A stretch of DNA of 5,804 nt from an uncultured Flavobacterium sp. Its GTDB lineage: Bacteria; Bacteroidota; Bacteroidia; Flavobacteriales; Flavobacteriaceae. The stretch is from NCBI GenBank assembly GCA_946480635.1, contig CAMLKV010000161.1, forward strand, positions 1 through 5,804. The letters run 5' to 3'. A program made the position numbers and the translations under genes. Positions 1-5,804 of the stretch are shown here, one piece after another. Under the pieces are notes generated by a model. That model searched no databases. It was given only the letters and a program-made list of their open reading frames with translations, and had not been told where the DNA came from. The number at the start of each line of letters is the position of its first letter. The first letter of the stretch is position 1.

Positions 1-1656
1 TACCAAACAGTTTGTCATAGCTGAACATAAATCCTTTAGATTCTTCATCATCAATAATTACCAAGACTCTTTCAAACTCTAATCCTTTAACTCCTTGATG
101 AGTTCCGAAATTTGAACTGCCAGATATATAATCATTGTATCTGATTATTTCATCAAAATTGGCATTTAATGCTACATCCCAAGCTAATAATACTTTACCA
201 TCATCCTCATCTTCTTCATTTTCTTCCTCTTCCCCTAAACTTTTTGTCCTGTCAATAGAGATGCTTAAATCACTTGGAATAGTAAATATTCCTGATTCCC
301 TAACCTCCAATAGTATCTCCATTAAAGTTGGTTGCTTATCATTTTTCCATAATTTCAATAACTTGTCAACACTTGTTTTAGCTTTATTTAAGATAGCTTT
401 TTTGTCCTCTGCATCAATAATATATCTTTTGTCAAAGATAGGAGAATCTCGTTTTACAATATTTGATATTTCGAATCTATTATTTGCTTTATTAGCATGA
501 TATAATTGTAGTATCGTCTTTATAAAGAAATTGACAGAAGATAAATTACCTTGCAGTAAGCCTTGTTTTAATTTATCAACTTGGTATAAAGGATTAAAAA
601 AATTTCCAAACCCCATTCTATTCGCTGCCATATGATGTTCTAGAGTTAGAGTTTTAATAGAACTATCATCATTCCATTTTTCATCTTCAGCAAATTCAAT
701 CATACTTTCTTTTATCTTTTTTTCTACTGTCATTTTTTCTAATCCTCTTGGGACAATAAAAAATCTAACAGTCCCACCTGACTTTTCAACTCTAGCTAAC
801 TGTTGTTGACCATCAATCTCCTTTCTAATTTTATTGTTCAATTCAATAATTCTAGATTTTGATCGATGATTCATTTGTTTGGCTGGTTTCAACCAATCTT
901 CAGGTAGCTCCTCTCCAAGTTTCTCTTTACCATCAGTATAAATACGTTGCATAGTATCGCCGAATAATCCTAGTGAAAAAGATTCTCTATATACAGATTG
1001 AATCTTGAAAAGAGCTTCAATTAAATCTTTCTTAGTATCTTGACTTTCATCGATTAAAACAATCGGATATTTATTTATTAATACCTGCTTAAATAAATCT
1101 TTCGAAGCTAAAAAATGACAAGCTATTGATATGACTTCAGAATGATTTAATGATGCTTTGGTATAATTGTCACCATTGGGATTATAAACAAACTTATTTA
1201 TCGATGGTAAAGTAAGCAATCTTTTATTCTTAGATTCTAATTTTTTCTTGTTAGATATAGCAGTTTTATTATTAGGATCTCTAGCTTTTGATAACTTGTC
1301 TTCAAGATCGATAATAGATTCATTCGTCTCTTTTTCAACCCATTTTTTTATATCTACAGTAAAGTTTTTAATTAATTCCCAGCAAAAGCTATGTATTGTA
1401 CTTACTTCAAAAATTGAGTCATAAGATAATCTATGATTAATTTCATTAGCAGCAGCATTGGTATATGTAATAATCGCTATTTTTCTATTACGTAGTTTAT
1501 AGTCTTTCCCATAAGTTTCCTTGAATTTAGTTAAAACATTAACTAACGTACTTGTTTTACCAGAACCAGCACCTGCAAAAAGAAAGAAACTCTTTAGAGA
1601 TAATTAAAAATATCCTCATCAATTTGTAAATCAATGTCATTATTTTCAGCTATCAT
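1..1656 (-). pseudogene. gajB: GajB-like UvrD/PcrA superfamily 1 helicase, frameshifted near the N-terminus and 3'-partial
   Basis: This is the helicase partner of the OLD nuclease upstream. In Gabija, GajB is a UvrD-like ATPase activated by DNA ends and bound to GajA. The ATG at 1656 overlaps the gajA TGA as ATGA, so translation is probably coupled. That frame gives 20 residues (MIAENNDIDLQIDEDIFNYL) and stops at TAA 1594-1596. The helicase continues in another frame, open without a stop from 1603 to the window edge (534 codons). Superfamily 1 motifs appear in order: Walker A GAGSGKT (1553-1573), Ia TYTNAAANEI (1439-1468), Ib VSTIHSF (about 1385-1405), II DESQDT (1034-1051), III GLFGDTMQRIY (938-970), IV NHRS (860-871) and V THQGVKGLEFERV (about 65-103). 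Motif VI and the C-terminus lie outside the window. The Walker frame has TAA at 1604-1606 and no ATG, GTG or TTG before Walker A, so no start yields an intact helicase. At over 550 visible residues it is longer than the Bacillus cereus GajB (about 494). Helicase identity is certain; whether it is a true pseudogene or a sequencing error is open. Confidence 0.88.
1594..1606 (-). other. Frameshift site in the gajB-like gene
   Basis: On the minus strand this stretch reads TAATTATCTCTAA. The first TAA closes the Walker-A frame upstream and the last TAA closes the frame that begins at the gajA/gajB ATGA overlap, so the break must lie between them. Adding one base, or removing two such as one CT of the TCTCT run, joins the leader to LKSFFLFAGAGSGKT. 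No slippery heptamer of the X-XXY-YYZ type fits: slipping on the nearby ATT TTT pair leads straight into TAA. Programmed frameshifting is therefore unlikely. Confidence 0.85.
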
Positions 1657-3836
1657 GATGTTACAGTTTCAGATTCAACAATATTTTTTATAGGTTTTAA
1701 TACATCTTCTAACCAATCTAAACCTTCTTTAATGTAAGTTGGTACTTTTAATTCTTCGGGTGCTTCGAAATACAATACGTCTAGGGCAAATTCAGCTTTT
1801 TTTACACCATCACTATTTATAGCTAGATAAGCTTTTTCTGCAACATTATTTGGATTATCTTCATTAACGGCTTTAACCATTTTTTTTAACAAACCTGATG
1901 TAGCTTCAATTTTTTTAAACTTTTCAATATTTTCTAAGACTAATGTATAAGGATACACTTTAACTCCTACTAAATCAATTTCGGATTGATAAGCAACTCT
2001 AATAGGATAATCTGTCAACAATTTTTCCTCAAAGTCTAATTTTATCAGCTCATCAACCTTTGTTAACTTAGGGTTCCAATTTTTTAAAGTGTCATTATTA
2101 GTAATTTGATGATTTTTTAATTTGGGTTGGCATTTTTTGTATTTATCTTTTGGAGGGACTGATGAAGTATCTGAATACTTTTCTTGAGAATCTAAATCTG
2201 TGATAATTAAAGTAATTAATCCAAGTTTTTCAATAAGCGGTTTTAATCTATGTGCATGACTTCCACCTATTTCTAAAATTGTTATGTAGCAACTGTCAAG
2301 AATTTCGTGATGATTTTTTATAAAATGAGGAATAAGCATTCTTTCAGCTGGACCTTCAACTAAAATCGTAGCATCTGCAAAGAACAAATCATTATGTGTC
2401 GTATTTAAATATCTTATTACAAATTTTTCAGTTTCTTTTTCTTCTGGTATAGTTGAATCGAATACTGATTTTATACTCAACACTTCAGACGTAGGCGTTG
2501 TTGTTGTACTATTATTTCTTTTAAAATATCTTAAACTTTCAAATTTTTGATGTGCAATGTAACTAGAGTGGGTACTGATTACTAGCTGAGTAGTAAAATC
2601 TGTTTTGATTCCTAAATGTTCATGTGCTCTTAAAATCTCATATGCTTTTTTTATGAAAACTTGTTGTACTTGTGCATGTAAATGAGCTTCGGGTTCTTCT
2701 ATTAGCACTAAATGGATCGGCTCTATTATATTATCTTTTTCTAATATATTTTTACCATTCATCATCCATTCATCACGATATCGAATTAATTTAAAAACAA
2801 TAGAAATTAAATTTTGATAACCTAAACCGTTATATTTTTCTGGCAATGTGAGTCCTTCGGCTAAATTGTATCTAACTGCTGAATCATGATCTAAACCATC
2901 TGTAGCCTTAATAAGTGATGCCAATGTTATTTGTGGATTACCAAATCCAGGGTAATTTAAGTCACTTAACTCCCTAAGTGGAGCTTCAAAACTTGAAGTT
3001 AAATTATTATCAAATGTAACTTTTGCCTCATTTAGTTTTTCAAGTGCCTCTAAATCTTTTTCATTAGGTTCAATTGAAGGGTTTAAATGTTTGTCATAAT
3101 AAGAACGAAGTTGAGAAGACAAGGATTTAGTACTACTAGATTCTGGATTATCGGAATTAGCGTCGCTAAAACCTCGCTGAGCATTTATTGTGTGAATTTT
3201 AATTAAACCATTTAAAGGATTACCTTCAAGTTCTACACTGTTATCAGATAAATCCTGAATTTCATCATATTTATCAGGATCTAATAGATATGATTTTATT
3301 TCAAACAAAGTATTTAGCTTCTTGTCACAAAATTGCCAAAAACTCATAGGCCAAAGTTCTACAGCTTTTCCTGATTTTGTTTTAAGATCTATTACCTTTT
3401 TTCTCGCAAGATTATATTCTTCAATTAGTGTTTCTATGTTTTTAGGATGCAATACTAATCTTAAACCTAACAAACCTCCATTCCAATCAAGTGAAGGTAT
3501 AATATGACTTACATATCGTAATTCTGTAATATCAACATTAAACCATAAATCTAATGAGGGCAAATACGGTTCAAGCAGTTTGATGCTTTTATCCTCATTT
3601 TCTAAAGTTTCTTTTATAACCCATTCTTCAGCAATCCTATTTAGTTCTGTCCAATTTGTAATTGTGAAATCTTGAGTTTTAAAATCTTTTTTTTCTAAAA
3701 AAGTAATCAGTGCGTCCATAGCAGTTGTTTTTCCGCTATTATTTGCCCCAACAAATATAGTTTCTTTGTCAGAAAACTCAATTTTGCAACATTTAAGTTT
3801 TCTGAAATTTTTTATCCTTACGAAGTCAATTTTCAT
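1653..3836 (-). CDS. gajA: GajA-like class 2 OLD-family ATP-dependent DNA endonuclease (ABC ATPase + TOPRIM)
   Basis: This 727-residue cytosolic protein has a split ABC/SMC-type ATPase followed by a TOPRIM nuclease. It begins with MKIDFVRIKNFRKL, a RecF/OLD-like start. Walker A is GANNSGKTT (residues 30-38), the signature-like segment is YNGLGYQNL (335-343), Walker B is HLVLIEEPEAHLH (375-387, E380/E381) and the H-loop is STHSSY (421-426). In TOPRIM, ILVEGPAE (491-498) supplies the first acidic residue E494, LEIGGSH (521-527) is the glycine motif, ITDLDS (545-550) supplies D547/D549, and KKAEFAL (679-685) is the C-terminal basic segment. The catalytic set is complete. A following UvrD gene overlapping by ATGA defines class 2 OLD/Gabija. 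In Gabija, GajA nicks DNA and is held off by nucleotides. It is longer than the Bacillus cereus GajA (578 residues), so it may be a long Gabija variant. The start is fixed by an in-frame TAA two codons upstream (3840-3842). No Shine-Dalgarno sequence precedes it. Confidence 0.9.
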   Translation of the reverse strand: MKIDFVRIKNFRKLKCCKIEFSDKETIFVGANNSGKTTAMDALITFLEKKDFKTQDFTITNWTELNRIAEEWVIKETLENEDKSIKLLEPYLPSLDLWFNVDITELRYVSHIIPSLDWNGGLLGLRLVLHPKNIETLIEEYNLARKKVIDLKTKSGKAVELWPMSFWQFCDKKLNTLFEIKSYLLDPDKYDEIQDLSDNSVELEGNPLNGLIKIHTINAQRGFSDANSDNPESSSTKSLSSQLRSYYDKHLNPSIEPNEKDLEALEKLNEAKVTFDNNLTSSFEAPLRELSDLNYPGFGNPQITLASLIKATDGLDHDSAVRYNLAEGLTLPEKYNGLGYQNLISIVFKLIRYRDEWMMNGKNILEKDNIIEPIHLVLIEEPEAHLHAQVQQVFIKKAYEILRAHEHLGIKTDFTTQLVISTHSSYIAHQKFESLRYFKRNNSTTTTPTSEVLSIKSVFDSTIPEEKETEKFVIRYLNTTHNDLFFADATILVEGPAERMLIPHFIKNHHEILDSCYITILEIGGSHAHRLKPLIEKLGLITLIITDLDSQEKYSDTSSVPPKDKYKKCQPKLKNHQITNNDTLKNWNPKLTKVDELIKLDFEEKLLTDYPIRVAYQSEIDLVGVKVYPYTLVLENIEKFKKIEATSGLLKKMVKAVNEDNPNNVAEKAYLAINSDGVKKAEFALDVLYFEAPEELKVPTYIKEGLDWLEDVLKPIKNIVESETVTS

Positions 3837-3877
3837 GGTTTATTTTTTATGGTGGAGTTTAGTATAGTATTTCCCAT
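3833..3877 (-). other. Possible 14-codon upstream leader ORF overlapping the gajA start
   Basis: An ATG at 3875-3877 opens a frame reading MGNTILNSTIKNKP. Its TGA overlaps the gajA ATG in the same ATGA arrangement seen at the gajA/gajB junction. It lies about two bases downstream of the predicted transcription start. It could deliver ribosomes to gajA, which has no Shine-Dalgarno sequence. Any gene that begins ATGA has such a stop in that frame, so chance is a real explanation. Confidence 0.2.
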
Positions 3878-3885
3878 TACTTCTA

Positions 3886-3913
3886 AATATATGAATTTTC
3901 TGTTAAATGTAAA
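3886..3913 (-). promoter_or_regulatory. Predicted sigma70-type promoter of gajAB
   Basis: On the minus strand, TTTACA (3908-3913, five of six to TTGACA) and TATATT (3886-3891, five of six to TATAAT) are separated by 16 bp. Transcription would begin near 3879, leaving an untranslated leader of about 42 nt before the gajA ATG. It lies just after the upstream gene's terminator, where a new promoter is needed. The region is AT-rich, so chance matches are possible. A weaker -10-like TATACT lies nearer the gene, at about 3862-3867. Confidence 0.5.
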
Positions 3914-3950
3914 TATAATCTTAAAAGCATTATTACGGTTTTCCGCAAAT

Positions 3951-3976
3951 AAAAAAAAGACGCCTCAAGCGTCTTT
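3951..3976 (-). terminator. Rho-independent terminator after the REase-like gene
   Basis: On the minus strand AAAGACGC (3969-3976), a five-base loop TTGAG, and GCGTCTTT (3956-3963) form an 8-bp stem. It runs into eight consecutive T (3951-3958). It ends the transcript of the 4145-5804 gene and separates it from gajAB. On the plus strand the stem is followed only by TTT, so bidirectional use would be weak. Confidence 0.9.
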
Positions 3977-4140
3977 CATTTCCTTTTCCTATTCCACCAA
4001 CTCTCGTTATAACTAGAGTAAAATTTACATTTATTTTCATACATGTTTACCCATTAAACAGACTTAGCTTTATTAATTAAAACTTTTTTAAATTTTCTCA
4101 CCATTAGATAATTCAACATATTTGGTAAAGTTTCTATATT
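3976..4140 (-). other. Short open frame with one internal stop: decayed gene tail or leader peptide
   Basis: From 4140 down, one frame reads 28 codons (ending VRKFKKVLINKAKSV), TAA at 4054-4056, then 25 codons ending in ESWWNRKRK. Its TGA at 3976-3978 touches the terminator stem. The last 22 codons start from an ATG at 4042-4044. The upper part could start at an ATG at 4102-4104. The composition (many K, R, Y, W) looks protein-like and the frame ends at the terminator. This could be the remnant 3' end of a lost gene or a tiny expressed peptide. I recognise no family, and chance is not excluded for so short a frame. Confidence 0.25.
4000..4019. repeat. Near-perfect 20-bp palindrome, candidate operator
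   Basis: ACTCTCGTTATAACTAGAGT is self-complementary at nine of ten base pairs. The core GTTATAAC is perfect and the only mismatch is C4005 opposite T4014. It lies 23 bp from the terminator stem and about 87 bp upstream of the predicted gajAB -35 box. Such dyads are typical sites for dimeric regulators, but no regulator gene is visible. It lies inside the decayed short frame. It has no T-run, so it is not a second terminator. Confidence 0.4.
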
Positions 4141-4144
4141 TTAA

Positions 4145-5804
4145 CTAGTTTAAGAATTCTCTCCAGAATAAAGGTAATAAGTTAGAGCGATAGTGTCTTG
4201 ATGATATATAACCTAAATAGTAAAAATAATTTTTAATAATTGAAAAATCCTTTTCATCATATAATAAAGTTTTTTCCTCTAACATTTCTTTTTTATAATC
4301 TTCAATATTATCATATAGTTTTATTGAGCATTTTGTGTGTCCACTTTTTCGACTCATATTCTCAGTAAATAAATAATTTTCAGAGGTTGTTTCTGGGAAC
4401 CAAATCTGTAGATCAATTTCTGGGTAATTATCAGTTACTAACTTTTTAGTTAAATTATATAATATTGGTTCATTCAAAATTATAGCCCATTCAGCTAAAA
4501 GAGGTATAAGCATTGAAGAATTAGGTTCTGAAATAGTTTCTCCATTATGAATTTCTACAAGTTTTTCATAATCAGTATTAAATAATGGTATAAATCTTTT
4601 CAGTTTGTAATAGTTGTTTAAACCAGAAATTAAACTAGCTAACCAACTTTTAGCAAAATCTAGTTCTTTTGCTTTATGTAAGAGAATTAAAGCCAATGAA
4701 ATTTCTATTAAATGTTCATCATATTCAGGATAACTTGAAGGAGGATTATTATTGATTAAAAATTTTAGTCCTATTGTGTATTCATTTGCGTTTGAAAAAC
4801 AAGTAGCAGCATGTTTTTTCATATCTTGTGAAAGATATATTTGACCTTCACATATTTCTGTTAGAGCAATTGAGCTAAGAATTCCCATTTGCTCCCAAAC
4901 AGTTAGTGAGTATTCCAGTTGATTTCGTGAATATTTGGATAAAGCATGTTCAACATATAAATGGTGCCTGGTTTTTAGAAAATATTCTCGTCCAATCGTA
5001 ATTTTTAAATTATGTATGTCATAGAATTCCTTTAGAGTGTAATCTTCTTGCAACAAATTATTCTCCCGTAACCAATTCCATGTTAATAAAACAGTTCGTT
5101 CAGAAGCAATAATAGCAGGCTTTAAATTTTGAGCATCTTTAGACCATTTAAAAACCACGTTAAAACAAATCCTAGTTATTCTTAAGATTTTTAAAACATC
5201 TTTTTTCTTATTTGTTTTAGTATCAAATAGTTTGTTTAATAGCGAATAATAATGGTTCAAATCGTAGTCTGCTAAATCAAGAAAAGCAAGAGTTTTTCGT
5301 AATAAAATTTTGTATTCATTCGGAAATATTTGTTCAGGTAATAAATATCCATCAATGAAAGATGCAATTTTATCAATTCCCCAAAAATCAAATTCAACAT
5401 CATTTGGCTTGGATCTTTCATCAATATAACTATTCCAGTTTAATTGTACTGACTGTTCAAGTTCTCCATTTGTACAAACTATGATTTTTTTTGGAAGAGT
5501 TTTTTGGGTTTTAGTTAGAATTCTAGGAATATAGACTTCTAAAATTTCGTTCAATGTTTGCCTTACAGATGTTGGATTGCTATCCCAAATATTTCTAGTA
5601 ATATTTCCTTGTTTAACAGCAATTAGAAAAGTCTTTTGTATGCCATCACTATCCTTACCAATAGCAGCAATATCTACACCATATTGTCTTCCTCTCTGCG
5701 GCTTTGAAATTGGTATAATATTCATGCTGAATAGCAAATCAGAAATTAATGAGTCGAGTTCATTATCTTCTTTTAGTAATGTCAGGTATTCTTTTAAAAC
5801 AAAT
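4145..5804 (-). CDS. Uncharacterised protein with restriction-endonuclease-like N-terminal region and helical C-terminal region (5'-partial)
   Basis: The frame is open from the TAG at 4145-4147 to the window edge, giving 552 visible residues, so the true start lies beyond 5804. The TTG at 5735-5737 and ATG at 5723-5725 are probably internal, since protein-like sequence (KEYLTLLKEDNELDSLISDL) precedes them. In visible-fragment numbering, ISKPQRGRQYGVDIAAIG (32-49) followed by FLIAVKQGN (59-67) resembles the D...xVK core of PD-(D/E)xK/Mrr-like nucleases (D44, K64), with A62 where E or Q would be usual. A strand KKIIVCTNGEL (105-115) and FDFWGIDKIASFI (138-150) match the late strand-plus-helix order of such domains in defence proteins. 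The remaining roughly 400 residues look alpha-helical and solenoid-like, with no clear transmembrane segment, ATPase or other motif. It probably senses or binds a partner, but that is inference. Its own terminator separates it from gajAB, so it is likely an independent defence gene. Alternative: a non-catalytic nuclease-fold protein. Confidence 0.75.
   Translation of the reverse strand, partial: FVLKEYLTLLKEDNELDSLISDLLFSMNIIPISKPQRGRQYGVDIAAIGKDSDGIQKTFLIAVKQGNITRNIWDSNPTSVRQTLNEILEVYIPRILTKTQKTLPKKIIVCTNGELEQSVQLNWNSYIDERSKPNDVEFDFWGIDKIASFIDGYLLPEQIFPNEYKILLRKTLAFLDLADYDLNHYYSLLNKLFDTKTNKKKDVLKILRITRICFNVVFKWSKDAQNLKPAIIASERTVLLTWNWLRENNLLQEDYTLKEFYDIHNLKITIGREYFLKTRHHLYVEHALSKYSRNQLEYSLTVWEQMGILSSIALTEICEGQIYLSQDMKKHAATCFSNANEYTIGLKFLINNNPPSSYPEYDEHLIEISLALILLHKAKELDFAKSWLASLISGLNNYYKLKRFIPLFNTDYEKLVEIHNGETISEPNSSMLIPLLAEWAIILNEPILYNLTKKLVTDNYPEIDLQIWFPETTSENYLFTENMSRKSGHTKCSIKLYDNIEDYKKEMLEEKTLLYDEKDFSIIKNYFYYLGYISSRHYRSNLLPLFWREFLN

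Larger units (their letters stand above)
3904..4033. repeat. 11-bp perfect inverted repeat pair flanking the terminator and palindrome
   Basis: TAAATGTAAAT at 3904-3914 is repeated in inverted orientation as ATTTACATTTA at 4023-4033. The first copy contains the predicted -35 box of the gajAB promoter. The arms are separated by 108 bp that hold the terminator and the palindrome. The arms are almost all A and T, so a chance match in this composition is plausible. Confidence 0.3.
3837..4144. other. Intergenic region between the REase-like gene and gajA
   Basis: This 308-bp stretch has no convincing gene. In the minus direction it contains the decayed short frame, the 20-bp palindrome, the terminator of the upstream gene, and then the predicted gajAB promoter and a 5' leader without a Shine-Dalgarno sequence. 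No tRNA, att-like direct repeat or insertion-sequence end is apparent. The region treats the flanking genes as two transcription units. Confidence 0.75.

Noticed and set aside
135..500. Plus-strand open frame of 121 codons, rich in serine
   Set aside because: It lies antisense to the helicase frame. The serine run is the complement of the acidic EEEENEEDEDD stretch, and it has no motif of its own.
1594..1606. Programmed -1 ribosomal frameshift
   Set aside because: No slippery heptamer lies between the two bracketing stops, and the one T-rich candidate leads directly to a stop codon. The CTC-TAA context would fit only a +1 shift, which gives the wrong frame.
1594..1656. The 20-codon leader as an independent small gene between gajA and the helicase
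   Set aside because: Its sequence (LQIDEDIFNYL) fits the normal N-terminus of this helicase family before SFFLFAGAGSGKT, so it is better read as the first part of a frameshifted gajB.
3322..3507. Plus-strand open frame of 61 codons
   Set aside because: It is entirely antisense inside the intact gajA gene, with no start signal or recognisable motif.
3932..3947. Small hairpin around CGGTTTTCCG just past the terminator
   Set aside because: The stem is only three to four pairs and has no T-run. It is too weak to call a terminator or operator.
4091..4147. Readthrough extension of the REase-like gene past its TAG
   Set aside because: Seventeen further codons (LKYRNFTKYVELSNGEK...) are open in frame before TAA, but that is short enough for chance and nothing supports suppression of the TAG.
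5723..5737. Start of the REase-like gene at TTG 5735-5737 or ATG 5723-5725
   Set aside because: The frame stays open and protein-like to the window edge, and a start here would cut off the helix before the GVDI strand. The true start is more likely outside the window.

Overview
The window is an AT-rich (about 30% GC by eye), chromosomal-looking stretch of a bacterial anti-phage defence locus. All recognisable genes lie on the minus strand. Nothing in it fixes the taxon. The compact GC-stem/T-tract terminator and the sigma70-like promoter fit a low-GC proteobacterium or similar, but this is a weak inference. No rRNA, tRNA, insertion sequence, CRISPR array or integrase is visible.

Layout in the direction of transcription (high to low coordinates). 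(1) 5804-4145: the 3' 552 codons of a gene whose start lies outside the window. It has a restriction-endonuclease-like N-terminal region followed by a long helical part, and no named family was recognised. (2) 4144-3837: a 308-bp intergenic region. It holds a short decayed or leader-like reading frame, a near-perfect 20-bp palindrome, a strong rho-independent terminator for the upstream gene, and a sigma70-like promoter for the next unit. (3) 3836-1653: an intact 727-residue class 2 OLD-family nuclease (ABC-type ATPase plus TOPRIM), GajA-like. (4) 1656-1: a UvrD/PcrA-type superfamily 1 helicase, GajB-like. Its ATG overlaps the gajA stop by four bases (ATGA) and its 3' end runs off the window.

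The OLD nuclease plus coupled UvrD helicase is the Gabija arrangement. From published work on Gabija, GajA is a DNA nicking endonuclease restrained by nucleotides, and GajB is a helicase-like ATPase that responds to DNA ends; together they form a large complex. Here gajB is broken as written. The 20-codon leader that starts at the ATGA overlap runs into a TAA one frame away from the frame encoding Walker A and all later helicase motifs. That second frame is open for 534 codons without a stop but has no usable start before Walker A. Either the copy is inactivated by a small indel, or the sequence carries an error at 1594-1606.

The REase-like gene upstream is separated from gajAB by its own terminator. 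It is probably a separate defence gene in the same island rather than a third Gabija subunit. It is the least explained gene in the window.
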